DNA of 64,000 bases from Lepus europaeus (GCF_033115175.1 NC_084828.1:96287388-96351387); one strand, 5' to 3'; positions 1 through 11,295 are shown, numbered from the stretch's first letter. Notes: generated from the letters alone by a model not told the origin. Numbers and translations are program-made.

Positions 1-946
1 AAAAAATAAAAATAAAAAACCACCATCTCCTAACAGTGCCCATTCAGCAGGAACTATGTGTGGATAAAGTAGGCAGTGATTGACTTCTTTCATCTATCTG
101 GACTGGAACATTCTGAATTTAAGGAATAGTTATGGGCCTCTATATGAAGGGGTGAAAATAAAAGGCAAGATCTCTGGGATGGTGCCAAACTTGGGAGTCA
201 CTGAGACAGACGAAGTCATGGGAACAGAAAGAATGATACTGAATGACTACATCAAGCGAGAAGATTGTGACAGGAAAAATCATGGGGCAACAACAGAATT
301 TAAGGGCCAAGGAGAGAAAAACTTATGAAGAAAAGTGAGATGGAAGAATCGGAGACAACACTATAAGTTTAAAAGCATCAAGGACTATAAGGGAAGACAT
401 ATTTATCTAAAAGGAGATTATAAAAATATCAAAGAGATTTTCTGAATGCCATAACAGTTTTAAGGAGCCAGCACATACTAAAATACTTCCACAAAACAAG
501 TAAACACATTTTGATTTTCTTTACAAAAACAGAAAGAAAAACACAGTAAGGTATTTTTTGAAACTTAAAACGTGAGGCAGTTAAACTGAACTTCTGGATT
601 GTTACAGCATATAAAATTACTTAAGCATGACTAAGTACTATGAGAAGAAATTTTTATAATTTTCAGATTTAAATAAATTTTGCAAATACTACATCTTCCC
701 ATTCATACTATCTTCCCATTCATACACTTAAGTAAGTGAATTCAAGTTTATTAATATTTGCAAAAACGGGGATGCTAATACTATGAATGTTTTCCTAAGC
801 AATTTTTATATCAGTGAAGGAACTGAAATCACTTCTCTAATTTGATTAAGATAGTACATATTTTGTTTAATAATTAGGAAAAAATAGTAAAAAACAAAAA
901 AATAAACCATTAAATCACTGGCTTATATAAAGAACCCAAACATAAT

Positions 947-1240
947 TGTTTTTTAATTTTTTTTTTAAACTTATATGAAAGGCAGATAGAGAGAGAGTGC
1001 AAGAATGGTTCCCATTTGATGGTTCACTCCCCAAATGCCCACAATGGCTAGGGTTGGGCCAGGTTCAAAGATAGGAGCAGGAACTCAATCCAGGTCTCCC
1101 TCGTTGGTGGTAAGAACACAATTATTTGGACAATCCATCGGTTCTGCATCAGTAGGAGCCTGGAGTCAAGAACCAGAGCTGGGTATCAAGCCCAGGTACT
1201 CCAATGTGCAAGATGGCCATCTTAAGCACTCCAGGAGTGG
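947..1240 (-). mobile_element. CSINE, old diverged copy
   Basis: Minus orientation: A-rich tail read as T-run, then GGCAGATAGAGAGAG, GGTTCACTCCCCAAATG and a degraded tRNA-like head ending near 1240. Heavily diverged. Confidence 0.75.
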
Positions 1241-1322
1241 GGGAACTCTTTTCTACCAAGGACCATTTGGACACTTAAATCATTTGTGGGTCATACAAAA
1301 TTATCAACTTAAAAATTAGCCT

Positions 1323-1629
1323 CTGTGACGCAGTGGGTTAAAGCCCCAGCCTGCAGTGCCGGCATCCCATATGGGTCCCAGTTTGAGTCCCGGCTGCTCC
1401 ACTTCCGATCCAGCTTTCTGCCATGGCCTGGGGAAGCAGTGGAAGATGGCCCAAGTCCTGGGGCCCCTGCACCTGTGTGGGAGACCCGGAAGAGGCTCCT
1501 GGCTCTGGATCAGCTCAGCTCTGGTTGTTGCGGTCATTTGGGGAGTGAACCAGCAAATGGAAGACCTCTCTCTCTCTCTCTCTCTCTCTAACTCTGTCTT
1601 TCAAATAAATAAAATAAATCTTAAAAAAA
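1323..1629 (+). mobile_element. CSINE, older type, 5'-truncated, with target duplication
   Basis: Starts within the tRNA-like head (CTGTGACGCAGTGGG), continues through the CATCCCATATGGG block and CTCTCT tract and ends ATAAATAAAATAAATC plus A-run. It is flanked by a perfect 12-bp duplication AAAAATTAGCCT (1311-1322 and 1630-1641). Confidence 0.93.
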
Positions 1630-2277
1630 AAAAATTAGCCTACTATAGATTTATTGAATTTTGAGTCCAACCTCTGGTTGCTTTGGCAGGGCGAGATCAA
1701 ATGATTTTGTGAGTCTTATATGGTCTGCAGATTAGACAGTCCTCACCCATGCATTAAGCTAAATGCCTGCCCCCTTCAAAGATAACTTTGAATGAAGGTG
1801 AACTATCCCCCTTACAAACTGTCCGTTTCAGACAAAGAGATCAGATACAAATAGTACCTTACTATGACCATTTGATTTTTCAGTCAGATCAGGAGACTGA
1901 GATCTATTTCTGGGACTAGGCCACTCTTCTCCAATCAAAGATGTCCTCAGGGAGACCTTGTTTAATTGCTGAATGTATAGGAAGAGCAGAAACTGCAGGG
2001 TGTCCACTGATAGCTGTCCACAAAGAAAACAAAGGAGGAATACATATTAAAACAGTATCAATCACTAGTTTACAAGTAAGCGGACATTGTAAACTAAACT
2101 CACAAGTTTGCTGGTCTTAAAAAACAAATTTAGAAGCATTGCTAGCTTTTGATACCTGTGTCTCTGCCACCCAGATACAGGAATTACTAAAACTAATCCA
2201 ACAGGAGCCATTTACCTTCCCAGAAAGCTGTGCTGCCATCTATGACCATAGAAATCCTCTCTCAAAATTTAAGAAAA

Positions 2278-2632
2278 GGGCTGGCGCTGCAGCTCAATAG
2301 GCTAATCCACTGCCTGCAGCACCGGCACACTGGGTTCAAGTCCTGGTTGGGGCGCCGGATTCTGTCCCGGTTACTCCTCTGCCAGTCCAGCTCTCTGCTG
2401 TGGCCCAGGAAGGCAGTGGAGGATGGCCCAAGTCCTTGGGCCCTGCACCCCGCATGGGAGACCAGGAGAAGCACCTGGCTCCTGGTTTCGGATCAGCGCA
2501 ATGCGCCGGCTACGGCGGCCATTTGTGGGGGTGAACCAACAGAAAAAAAAAAGGAAGACCTTTATCTCTGTCTCTCTCTCTCACTGTCCACTCTGCCTGT
2601 CAAAATAAATAAATAAATAAATAAAAATTTTA
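2278..2632 (+). mobile_element. CSINE, younger type
   Basis: Head GGCTGGCGCTGCAGCTCAAT, body with the GGATCAGCGCAATGCGC block, and the GTCCACTCTGCCTGTC end that marks the younger type, then an (AAAT)n tail. Confidence 0.95.
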
Positions 2633-2705
2633 AAAAATTGAAGGACAGGATGAAGTACAAACTTTCTTAAAGTATATTATTTCAGAAGTTAAAAAATAAA
2701 AACTG

Positions 2706-3014
2706 GGGCCGGCACTCTGGCGTAGCAGGTAAAGCTGCCACCTGCAGTGCTGGCAGCTGGTTCTAGTCCTGACTGCTCCACTTCCGATCCAGCTCTCTGC
2801 TATGGCCTGGGAAAGCAGTAGAAGATGGCTCAAGTCCTTGGACCCCTGCACCTGTGTGGGAGACCGGGAGGAAGCTCTTGGCTTCTGGCTTTAGATCTGG
2901 CACAGCTCCAGCCATTGTGGCCATCTGGGGAATGAACCAGCGGATGGAAGACCTCTCTCTCTCTCTCTGCCTCTCTGTAACTCTTTCAAATAAAATAAAT
3001 ACATCTTTAAAAAG
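2706..3014 (+). mobile_element. CSINE, older type
   Basis: Full-length copy starting GGGGCCGGCACTCTGGCG and ending AACTCTTTCAAATAAAATAAATAC with an A-rich tail. Confidence 0.94.
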
Positions 3015-3221
3015 AAAAAAATGAAAACTTTGTAATTTGAGTAGATATATGAATAGGTGTTAGAAAGGAAAAAGGAAATTCAGTGAAGACTTGTAAGTTT
3101 AACCCAAGGTTATGAAGTTTATTAAGAAAGTTTAAGACATTAGTGCAACACCTGAAATTGTATATGTAATTTTTTGGTTTATGTGCCTTTTGCTGGTCAG
3201 TAGGCCTCAGGTTGTCATAAA

Positions 3222-3576
3222 ATTATTTTAAAAGATTTATTTATTCATTTCAAAGGCAGAGTTACAGAGAAAGAGAGAGAGAGAGAGCGAGAGCGAGCGA
3301 GCACAAGAGACAGAAAGGTTGTCCATCTGCTGGTTCACTCCCCAAATGGCCACAATGGTTACGGCTGGTGAGACAGAAGCCAGAAGCCAGGAACTTCTGG
3401 GTCTCCCACGTTGGTGCAGGGGTTCAAGTACGGGGTCCAGCTTCTGCTGCTTTCCTGGGCACATTAGCAGGGAGCTGGATCAGAAGTGGAGCAGACAGAA
3501 TTCAAAATGGCACCCATATAGGATGCTGGTGTCGCAGGTGGCGGCTTTACCCTCTATGCCACAATGCCAGCTCCCA
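3222..3576 (-). mobile_element. CSINE, older type
   Basis: Minus orientation: AAAGATTTATTTATTC tail, GAGAGA tract, TGGTTCACTCCCCAAATGG and tRNA-like head ending CACAATGCCAGCTCCC. Confidence 0.92.
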
Positions 3577-3879
3577 TCAAATTCTTAAAGGAGTGTTTGA
3601 CTTAAAGAAAAAAAAAATCACTACAGCTTGATATACATATAAAATTATTTCTTATTTGAGGAAGGTTGTGGTTTGAAGTTTTTGATTATCCTCATATACC
3701 CATTACTATAGAAATACAGGAGAATCAAAGAAAGAGAAGTGATATATCAGTCTACAGCCAGATTTACCCTATTTCCCAAACTAGATAAACATTACTATCA
3801 TTTAATTTAAAAATATAAATTCTCAGAATAATCTAGACCTATTCACTGTCAATATGGAGCCCCAAATCAATGTATTTTA

Positions 3880-4265
3880 TAGATTCTCACTTCCTTAAAC
3901 TTTTTGAAATAACTCCAGAAACACATGCAGTTGTATGAAATAATACACAGCCGCCCTGTGCCCTTTACTCAGCTTCCCCCGCTGCAAACACCACAGCACA
4001 ACGTTACAACCAGGATACCGACACCAACACATTCAAAACAGAACATTTCCATCAACACAAAGATCTCTAGTGTTGCCCTTTACAGCCATACTCTCCCACC
4101 ACCCACAGCCCTTCCTCAGACTCTTGCAACCACGTATCTGTTCTCCAATTCTCTAATTTTATCTTTTCAAGATTATAGAAATAGAACCAAACAATATGTA
4201 ATCTTTTGGAATTGACTTTTTTCACTTTAGATAACTCCCTACCTTTATACATACTTCTATTTTAA
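3880..4265 (+). mobile_element. Old L1 3'-region fragment
   Basis: The text from CTCCAGAAACACATGCAG through CATTTCCATCAACACAAAG, CTTGCAACCACGTATCTG and TTCACTTTAGATAACTCCC matches the well-known 3' segment of old mammalian L1 (L1M type) as I remember it. Not coding. Confidence 0.65.
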
Positions 4266-4280
4266 TAGTTATTTGTGGGT

Positions 4281-4394
4281 TGTTTTTTTTTTTTTTTTTG
4301 ACAGGCAGAGTGGACAGTGAGAGAGAGAGAGAGACAGAAAGGTCCTCCTTTTGCCGTTGGTTCACCCTCCAATGGCCACCACAGCGAGCGCCAG
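4281..4394 (-). mobile_element. CSINE, younger type, 3' fragment only
   Basis: T-run, then GACAGGCAGAGTGGACAGTGAGAGAG and TTGGTTCACCCTCCAATGGCC. It stops abruptly near 4394, so the tRNA-like two thirds are missing. Confidence 0.85.
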
Positions 4395-4645
4395 TGTTCA
4401 CGTCTCCATCCTTAAAAGAAGCCCTACCCATGGCCAAATGGTCTTCCTTACCTCCTGTGAGGTGGTTTCTTTTCCCCATCTCATTGACTTTAGGCTTCGC
4501 CATGTGTCATACATACGTCTAGCCAATGGAATGAAAGCAGTCATAGCTTACATTACATCTGGGCAGAAGTTTTTAGATTACATCTGAGCAAAACTTTTAA
4601 GAAGCATCATGAGAACCCAGAAATAAACTCATACATACATGGTCA
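4395..4645. repeat. Possible old LTR-type (MaLR-like) remnant
   Basis: Phrases such as AAATGGTCTTCCTTACCTCC, AGGCTTCGCCATGTGTCA and AGCCAATGGAATGAAAGCAG resemble an old mammalian LTR repeat. Identification is by memory only and no ends are visible. Confidence 0.35.
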
Positions 4646-4744
4646 ACTAATTTTTCCCAGGTGGAGTTAGTTATTCCTGTCCTGCTCACAGAACCTCTTC
4701 ACAGATCTCTGCTGCAGGTCTTATCCCCCTGTGTCGTGGCTGTT

Positions 4745-4890
4745 TGTTGTTTGTGCTGTCTTCTCACTACAGAGACTCTGAGTTCCCTGAGGACAGGTCC
4801 CAGGTCTCACTCAGTTTGCATATTCTTCACTTAACATTGCTTATGCCCAATAAGAGGTGCTCAGAAAATGGCTGTCAAATGGATGAGCCA
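4745..4890 (+). mobile_element. L2-like 3' end
   Basis: GAGTTCCCTGAGGACAGGTC, then CAGGTCTCACTCAGTTTGC and AATAAGAGGTGCTCAGAAAA follow the usual end of L2. Old and diverged. Confidence 0.6.
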
Positions 4891-5222
4891 AATCACTCAA
4901 ACATCTGTCAACTCCAAGTTATTCCCTAACTTCTCTTAAATCTAGTCTCTGTAAGACCACTTGCCTCATTTCACCCCACAGAATTTTCCTTCTGTAATTA
5001 GAGAAGGTAAATTAAGAAACCTATTGCTTCACATAACAAATGTCCACAATGGTTATTTTGACGAATGATATGAAGCTTTTAGAAAAGTTACTAGCTCTGT
5101 GACCTTACTAGCTGTGTGACCTTACCATACCTCCATTTTCTTGTGCATAAAATGGGTGTTAGTGATGGTATTTTGGATATCACTCCAAAGCACAGGTGAC
5201 AAAACCAAAAATAAACAAGTAG

Positions 5223-5537
5223 GGGGCCAGCACTGTGGCACAGCAGGTAAAGCAGCCAGCTGCAGTGCCGGCATCATATGGGAACTGGTTCGAGTCCTGG
5301 CTGCTCCACTTCAACCAGCTCTCTGCTATGGCCTGGGGAAGCATTAGAAGATGGTCCGAGTCCTCAGGCCCCTGCACCCACATGGGAGACCTGGAGGAAG
5401 CTCCTGGTTTTGGATCGGTCCAGCTCTAGCTGTTGCAGCCACTTGGGGAGTGAATCAGTAGATGGACGACTTCTCTCTCTGCCTCTCTGTAACTCAGCCT
5501 TTCAAATAAATAAATAAATCTTTTAAAAAAAAAAAAA
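5223..5537 (+). mobile_element. CSINE, older type, inside L1
   Basis: GGGGCCAGCACTGTGGCACAG head to CCTTTCAAATAAATAAATAAATC and A-run. L1 text resumes directly after it. Confidence 0.95.
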
Positions 5538-5603
5538 GTGCAGTGTTACATCAAATTAAAAAGCTTCTGTATACAAATAAAACATTCACCCTTTTAAATG
5601 ACA

Positions 5604-5910
5604 GGCAGCACTGGCATCCCAAAGGGCGCCAATTCAAGTCCCAGCTGCTCCACTTCTGATCCAGCTCCCTGCTAGTGTTCCTGGTACAGCAGCAGAAGAT
5701 GGCCCAAGTCCTTGGGCACCTACAACTCATGTGGGAAACCTGAAGGAAGCACCTGGCTCCTGGCTTCAGCCTGGCCAAGCTCTGGCCATTTGGGGAGTGA
5801 CCAGTGGCCGGAAGAGTGCTTGCTCTCTCTGTCTCTCCCTCTCTCTAACTCCGCTTTTCAAATAAATAAAATCTTTAAAAAAAAAAAAAGAAAGAAAGAA
5901 AGAAAGAAAA
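5604..5910 (+). mobile_element. CSINE, older type, 5'-shortened, inside L1
   Basis: Starts near GGCAGCACTGGCATCCC without the full tRNA-like head and ends CTTTTCAAATAAATAAAATC, then A-run and (GAAA)n tail at 5881-5910. It is the second CSINE inside the same L1. Confidence 0.92.
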
Positions 5911-7203
5911 CCAACCTATTGAATGAGAGAAAATATTTGTAAACCATATGGCTAATATGATAATGAGGTTAGTATCCAAAATAAGTAACAAACCCCTACA
6001 ACTCAAAAGCAAGAAAACTAGTCTAATTTAAAAATGGTCAAAGACTTGAATAGACATTTCTCTAAAGACATGCAAATGGGCAGCAAGTATATGAAAAGAC
6101 CCTCCATATCACTAATCATCAGGGAAATGCATGTTAGGATGGCTATTATTAGAAAAACAAAAGATTTAACAAAACTGGCAAGGATGTGGAGAAAAGAAAA
6201 CATGTTATTCTGCTGATTGGAATGTAAATTGGCACAGCTGTTATGAAAGACAGTATGGATGTTCCTCAAAAAGTAAAAATGGAACTAACATGATTCAGCA
6301 ATCTTACTTCCATTTATATCCAAAGGAACTGAAATCAGGGTCTTGAAGAGATACCTGTACTCACATGTTCGATGCATTGTTATTAATAATAGCCAGTACA
6401 TGGAAACAACCTAAATGTCCATCAGCTGAAGAATGGGTAAAGAAAATCTGTGTGTGAAGGGGTATCCCCAAAAGAACATTACTCAACCTTTACAAAGAGG
6501 GAATTCCTGCCATGTTCAACAACATGGATGAATTGGGAGAACATTATGCTAAGTGAAATGAGCCAGATACAGAAAGATAAATATTGTATGATCTCACTTC
6601 CACGTGGAATCAGAAACAGTTAAATTCACAGCAGAGTAGAATGGTGACTGCCAAAGGCTGGGAGAAGGGGCAAATGGAAAGGTCATGGTCAAAGTTTACA
6701 AAGTTTCAGTAATATGAGATAATTAAGTCCTGGAGATCTTTAAAGCATAATGATTATAAGTCATAGTTTAGAATTTATATACCGTATGATATACTTGAAA
6801 TTTTCTAAGAGTGTAGATCATAGTAGGTTAAGAGTTGGTAATCACAAAGGAGACGAGAAATTTGGAGAAGTGATGAATATGTGTATGGCCTTGCTGTTGG
6901 TGACGGGTTCACAGTATATACTTATTCCAAAACTCATTGAGTTGCATATGTACATTAAATAAGAAAAAATGAAGCATTACAAAGTTCTGCCTCCTCTGTG
7001 ACTATTCTTTTCTGTGGCCAGAATAGTCATAACCTACAGAGTTTGCTTCTGCTGGGCTCCCAAAGGAGACTACACAGCCACTCCCCAGCCTGGAAGTGTC
7101 ACAGCTAAAGAGCAGCATGCATGCAAAATGTGCAAGAAAGCAGCCTTCCTTCCTAAGACACTAGAATGTTTTTTCCTGCAAAGCTGATTAATAATGACTC
7201 TAG

Positions 7204-7532
7204 GGGCCAGCACTGTGGTATAGCAGGTTAAGCTGCCTGCGGTCCCGGCATCCCATACTGGCACCGGTTTGAGTCCTGAATGTTCCACTTCTGACCCAGC
7301 TCCCTGCTGATGACCTGGGAAAGCAGCAAAGGATGGCCAAAGTGCTTGGGACCCTGCACCCATGTGGGAGACCCAGAAGAAGCTCCTGGCTTCTGGCTTT
7401 GGATAGGTCCAGTTTCGGCCATTGTGGCTACCCGGGGAGTGAACCAGCAGATGGAATAACTCTCTGTCTCTCCCTCTGTCTATAACTTTGTCTCTCAAGT
7501 AAATAAATAAATCTTTAAAAATAATAATGATA
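7204..7532 (+). mobile_element. CSINE, older type
   Basis: Head GGGGCCAGCACTGTGGTATAG; ends TCTCAAGTAAATAAATAAATC with an AAT-rich tail. The next CSINE follows directly, head to tail. Confidence 0.95.
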
Positions 7533-7864
7533 GGGGTCGGAGCTGTGTTCAGTGGGTTAATCCTCCGCCTGCAGTGCAGGCATCCCATATAGGCACTGGT
7601 TTGAGTTCCAGCTGCTCCTCTTCCAATCCAGTTCTCTGCTATGACCTGGGAAAGCAGTAGAAGATGGCCCAAGCGCTTGGGCCCCTGCACTTGTGTGGGA
7701 GACCTGGAAGAAGCTCCTGCTCTTGGCTTCAGATAGGCCTAGCTCTGGCCATTGCACCCATTTGGGGAGTGAACCAGTGGATGGAGGACCTTTCTCTCTC
7801 TGTCTCTCCCTCTCACTGTCTGTAACTCTACCTCTCAAATAAATGAAATCTTTAAAAAAAAATA
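7533..7864 (+). mobile_element. CSINE, head-to-tail after the preceding copy
   Basis: Head GGGGTCGGAGCTGTGTTCAG with a younger-type start (GTTAATCCTCCGCCTGCAG) but an older-type end (TGTAACTCTACCTCTCAAAT), so it looks intermediate or mosaic. Confidence 0.93.
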
Positions 7865-7897
7865 ATGATAATAATGACTCAAAAATACAGAAGCAAA

Positions 7898-8215
7898 GGG
7901 GCCAGCGCTGTAGTGCATCAGGTAAAGCTGCTGCCTGGAGTGCCAGCATCCCATATGAGTGCTGGTTCGAGTCTCAGCTGCTCCACTTCCAATTCAGCTC
8001 TCTGCTATGGCCTGGGAAAGCAGTAGAAGATGGCCCAAGCCCCTGGGCTCCTATACCTACATGGGAGACCAGGAAGAAGCTCCTGGATCCTGACTTTGTA
8101 TTGGCCTAGCTCCAGCCATGTGGCCATTTGGGAAGTGAACCAGCAGATGGAAGACCTCTCTCTGCCTCTGCCTCTCTGTAACTCTGCCTTTCAAATAAAT
8201 AAATCTTGTTAAATT
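7898..8215 (+). mobile_element. CSINE, older type, its tail split by another CSINE
   Basis: Head GGGCCAGCGCTGTAGTGCAT. The left target copy ATACAGAAGCAAAG (7884-7897) matches ACACAGAAGCAAAG at 8591-8604, beyond the minus-strand CSINE at 8225-8573. The later element therefore landed in this one's tail, and AAATAAATCTTTAAAA at 8575-8590 belongs to this copy. Confidence 0.92.
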
Positions 8216-8224
8216 TCTTTCTTC

Positions 8225-8573
8225 TTCTTTTTTTTTTTTTTTTTTTTTTTTTTTGACAAGCAGAGTTAGACAGTGAGAGAGAAAGAGACAGAGAGAAAGG
8301 TCTTCCTTCCATTGGTTCACCCCCCAAATGGCCGCTAAGGCCAGTACGCTGCGCTGATCCGAAGCCAGGAGCCAGGTGCTTCTCCTGGTCTCCCACGCGG
8401 GTGCAGGGCCCAACCACTTGGGCCATCCTCCACTGCCTTCCCGGGCCACAGCAGAGAGTTGGACTGGCAGAGAAGCAACCGGGACAGAATCCAGCACCCC
8501 AACCGGGACTAGAACCTGGGGTGCTGGCGCCGCAGTCGGAGGATTAGCCTAGTGAGCCGTGGCGCTGGCCATT
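8225..8573 (-). mobile_element. CSINE, younger type, nested
   Basis: Minus orientation: long T-run, GACAAGCAGAGTTAGACAG, GGCCGCTAAGGCCAGTACGC, and a head ending GAGCCGTGGCGCTGGCC. It lies within the tail of an older plus-strand CSINE. Confidence 0.94.
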
Positions 8574-8789
8574 CAAATAAATCTTTAAAACACAGAAGCA
8601 AAGATCTGGGAGTCACTGCTTGGGTAACAGCATCCCAGAAATTCATCCAACCAGGTACAACTGTGTTGCACTACTACAAGAATGTGAAAAATAAAGTTAC
8701 TGTTTTAAGCCCCTGAAACACTTGCTATTGTAATTATCCTACTTATTAATGTACTTCCTAATTAATATACTCTGTGAAGCCTTTTTCTT

Positions 8790-9063
8790 TTTTTTTTATA
8801 ATTTATTTATTTTATTTATTTTGACAGGCAGAGTTAGTGAGAGAGAGACAGAGAGAAAGGTCTTCCTTCCGTTGGTTCACCCCCCAAATGGCCATTATGG
8901 CCAGCACGCTGCTCTGATCCAAAGCCAGGAGCCAGGTGCTTCTCTGCAGAGAGCTGGACTGGAAGAGGAGCAACCGGGACAGAACCAGCACCCCAACCAG
9001 AACTAGAACCCGGGGTGCTAGCACCGCAGGCAGAGGATTAGCCTAGTGAGCCGCGGGGCCGGC
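8790..9063 (-). mobile_element. CSINE, younger type, internally deleted
   Basis: Minus orientation, ending GAGCCGCGGGGCCGG. About 70 bp of body are missing at GTGCTTCTCTGCAGAGAG. The flanks carry a near-perfect duplication (CTCTGTGAAGCCTTTTTCT at 8770-8788, CTCTGTAAAGC at 9064-9074). Confidence 0.93.
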
Positions 9064-9169
9064 CTCTGTAAAGCTTTTTCTAATAACTGATATGAATCAT
9101 TCTCTGTTTCCGTACTTTATGCCTACCTCTATTGTTTTATTTATTATCACACTAGTAAACAGCACTTTC

Positions 9170-9275
9170 TTACACACCAGCTTTCCTTCCTGGCCTATGA
9201 GGTCTATGAGGGCCAAGATGCCATCCTAATCATCTCTGAATCCCAGCACATAGCAGATGCTCACTTAAAAACAAT
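9170..9275 (+). mobile_element. L2-like 3' end
   Basis: CCTATGAGGTCTATGAGGG, ATCATCTCTGAATCCCAGCA and CATAGCAGATGCTCAC follow the typical L2 terminus. Confidence 0.65.
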
Positions 9276-9600
9276 CAGCTGCTCTGACCATAACATATCA
9301 ATGGCTCATAACACTCACTCATCCCAAAATATTGTTAAAGTCAATGAAAATATTTCCCTCTTTTAATTACAAGAATCTTATAATGTTACTGCTTTGGGAA
9401 TAGGTGGATTGGAATTGTTAAGTAAGGATTAATTCACTGAGTACATTAAATACTGCCAAACTGGAACTGCTACAACTCAAACGATACTTTGGGATCACAA
9501 CAGTCATCAACCTAAAACCTCAAACTACACAGAGCTAGCCGAAAACACCACGGATGCTTTATTTCCCAAATTTAACACACACACATACACCCAACCATAC

Positions 9601-9936
9601 CTGGTTTCTCTGCTTTTCAACTTCATCCTCAGATGTGCAGTTGGACAGAAGCTCAGACCATTCCAGGCGCTCCTCAGGGGTCTTCACCGAAAGACCCTCA
9701 AATATTTCAAAGTAAAGCCATGCCACGTCCTTAGCCAACTGCAGCTTCCCGCATGCGATGTGCCTCCATGTGGACCAGTAGAGGCGTGGGTACGCTCCCT
9801 CGCTGGCCCGCGTGCGCACGTAGGTGGAGATCTTCCTGAGGTAGTGAAGGCTGAACTTGGAGGGAGGGGGGATCTGCAAGGCACCCACTATAAAGGGTTC
9901 CGCTTTTACCCAGAGGAGAACTCGGGACTGATCCAT
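9601..9936 (-). CDS. TBCCD1: TBCCD1 first coding exon (residues 1-112), partial gene
   Basis: Encodes the N-terminus of TBCC domain-containing protein 1, known to act at the centrosome and spindle pole and in Golgi positioning. The frame starts at the ATG at 9936-9934 (MDQSRVLLWVKAEPF) and runs 112 codons without a stop to EVEKQRNQ, where a CAG|GTATGG donor ends the exon in phase 0. The translation closely follows human TBCCD1 as I remember it, including SKFSLHYLRKIS and YWSTWRHIACGKLQLAKD. The exon begins upstream at a TTTGTTTCCTAG acceptor (AG at 9981-9980), so about 43 bases of 5' UTR share it. The C-CAP/cofactor C-like domain lies in later exons, which would be beyond the left edge; I recognised none in 1-9600. 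The gene is divergent from DNAJB11. Identity is close to certain; the untranslated 5' structure is not. Confidence 0.95.
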
Positions 9937-9979
9937 ACTAGCTCTGAGGACATCTGGGTGAAAAGGCTTCTTTGCATAC
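9937..9979 (-). other. TBCCD1: TBCCD1 5' UTR part of the first coding exon, with splice acceptor
   Basis: On the minus strand a pyrimidine-rich stretch ending TTTCCTAG (AG at 9981-9980) directly precedes 43 bases leading to the TBCCD1 ATG. The open frame continues upstream through it, but the human protein starts at MDQSR, so this is read as 5' UTR. The acceptor implies at least one upstream non-coding exon. Confidence 0.7.
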
Positions 9980-10398
9980 CTAGGAAACAAAGTTTCTTCA
10001 CTGATATGAAACAAGTATCCCTCACACATTTTCTTGGAAGATGACCCCCTCCCTTAACTGCTTTTAAATGTACTACATCATCAGTTTAAAAAGCAGCTCG
10101 GAAAAGAACAGATCTCATTACAACCTATTTGAGGAAAAAAATGATCTTACTTGAATTGTTAGAAATGGTTGTTTTAGGAAAGATGTGTAAATGCTTTCAG
10201 TCTGAGGGGGACCCCCAGCTTAGGACAGGAAGATGGAACAGAGGGTGGAGGGAGCCATCCTATCACAGGAAACCTTGCTGTACCCTGAGTAGAAGCACTG
10301 GTCAAAACGGGAATACAATGTCGCAGAACGCAATCACTTACACATAGAGAATGGTTTAAGACTTGAATGTTAGCAAACCATACAAGATCAACAGGGAA

Positions 10399-10713
10399 GG
10401 GGCCAGCACTGTGGCTTAACAGGCAAATCTGGTGCCCATATGGGCGCTGGTTCATGTCCTGGCTACTCTTCTTCTGATCCAGCTCTCTGCTGTGGCTTGG
10501 GAAAGCAGTGGAAGATGGCCCAAGTGCTTGGGCCCCTGCACCCACATGGGAGACCTGAAGGAAGCACCTAGCTCCTGGCTTCAGATCAGCTCAGCTCTGG
10601 CCATTGCAGCCATTTGGGGAGTGAACCGGCAGATGGAAGACCTTTCTGTCTCTCCCTTTCTCTGTAACTCTGCCTCTCAAATAAATAATAAAAAACTTAA
10701 AAAAAAAAAAAAG
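10399..10713 (+). mobile_element. CSINE, older type, head partly deleted
   Basis: Head GGGGCCAGCACTGTGGCTTA, then a jump to GGTGCCCATATGGGCGC. Ends TGCCTCTCAAATAAATAATA with A-run. Confidence 0.93.
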
Positions 10714-10768
10714 GTTCAATAGGAAGCCTTAATATAAGGTATAAACACAAGCATCAAAGATAGATCAA

Positions 10769-11116
10769 GGGGCCGGCGCCGTGGCTTAACAGGCTAATCC
10801 TCCACCTTGCGGCGCTGGCACACCAGGATCTAGTCCCGGTTGGGGCGCCGGATTCTATCCCAATTGCCCCTCTTCCAGGCCAGCTCTCTGCTATGGCCCA
10901 GGAAGGCAGTGGAGGATGGCCCAAGTGCTTGGGCCCTGCACCCGCATGGGAGACCAGGAGAAGCACCTGGCTCCTGCCTTCGGATCAGCGCGATGCGCAG
11001 GCCGCAGCGGCCATTGGAGGGTGAACCAACGGCAAAAAGGAAGACCTTCCTCTCTGTCTCTCTCTCTCTCTCACTATCCACTTTGCCTGTCAAAAAAGAA
11101 AAGAAAAAAAAAAAAA
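10769..11116 (+). mobile_element. CSINE, younger type
   Basis: Head GGGGCCGGCGCCGTGGCTTA, end ACTTTGCCTGTC plus A-rich tail. Flanked by TAGATCAAG / TAGAACAAG. Confidence 0.95.
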
Positions 11117-11295
11117 TAGAACAAGGGCAATTAAGGCATCTACATTCCCTGTTTCAGTGACACATCTCTTCTGCAATATTTTATCATGCTCAGTTCAGGT
11201 GTAATATTTTTAATTTTGTTTGTTGTTTTGTTTTTGCTATACCTATGATACACAATTTTTATGGAATATTCATAAAATTAAAAATAAGGGAACCA

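Larger units (their letters stand above)
5165..6965 (+). mobile_element. L1 ORF2-end/3' UTR remnant, interrupted by two CSINEs
   Basis: Three pieces read as one L1: 5165-5222 (GATATCACTCCAAAGCACAG), 5538-5603 (TACATCAAATTAAAAAGCTT) and 5911-6965 (GAGAGAAAATATTTGTAAAC, TGGAAACAACCTAAATGTCC, ATGGATGAATTGGGAGAACA). They are in the order found in L1, separated only by CSINEs. The frame is broken by stops, so there is no working ORF2. The piece ends near an AATAAG-rich tail at about 6960. Confidence 0.88.
1..9600 (-). other. TBCCD1 intronic sequence, repeat-rich
   Basis: Everything to the left of the TBCCD1 coding exon should be intron of that gene. I find no further TBCCD1 exon on the minus strand. 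The stretch is filled with CSINEs on both strands, an L1 remnant with two CSINEs inside it, an older L1 3' fragment and two L2-like 3' ends. Segments such as 1-940, 1650-2275, 3580-3880 and 8610-8785 hold nothing I can name. The open frames here are CSINE translations or chance. Confidence 0.7.

Noticed and set aside
7070-7690. 206-codon open frame on the minus strand
   Set aside because: It reads through a minus-strand translation of two CSINEs; the residues (GSHMGAGSQALWPSF-like) recur at every CSINE.
1-9600. Further TBCCD1 coding exons
   Set aside because: No minus-strand segment resembles the human continuation (residue 113 onward).
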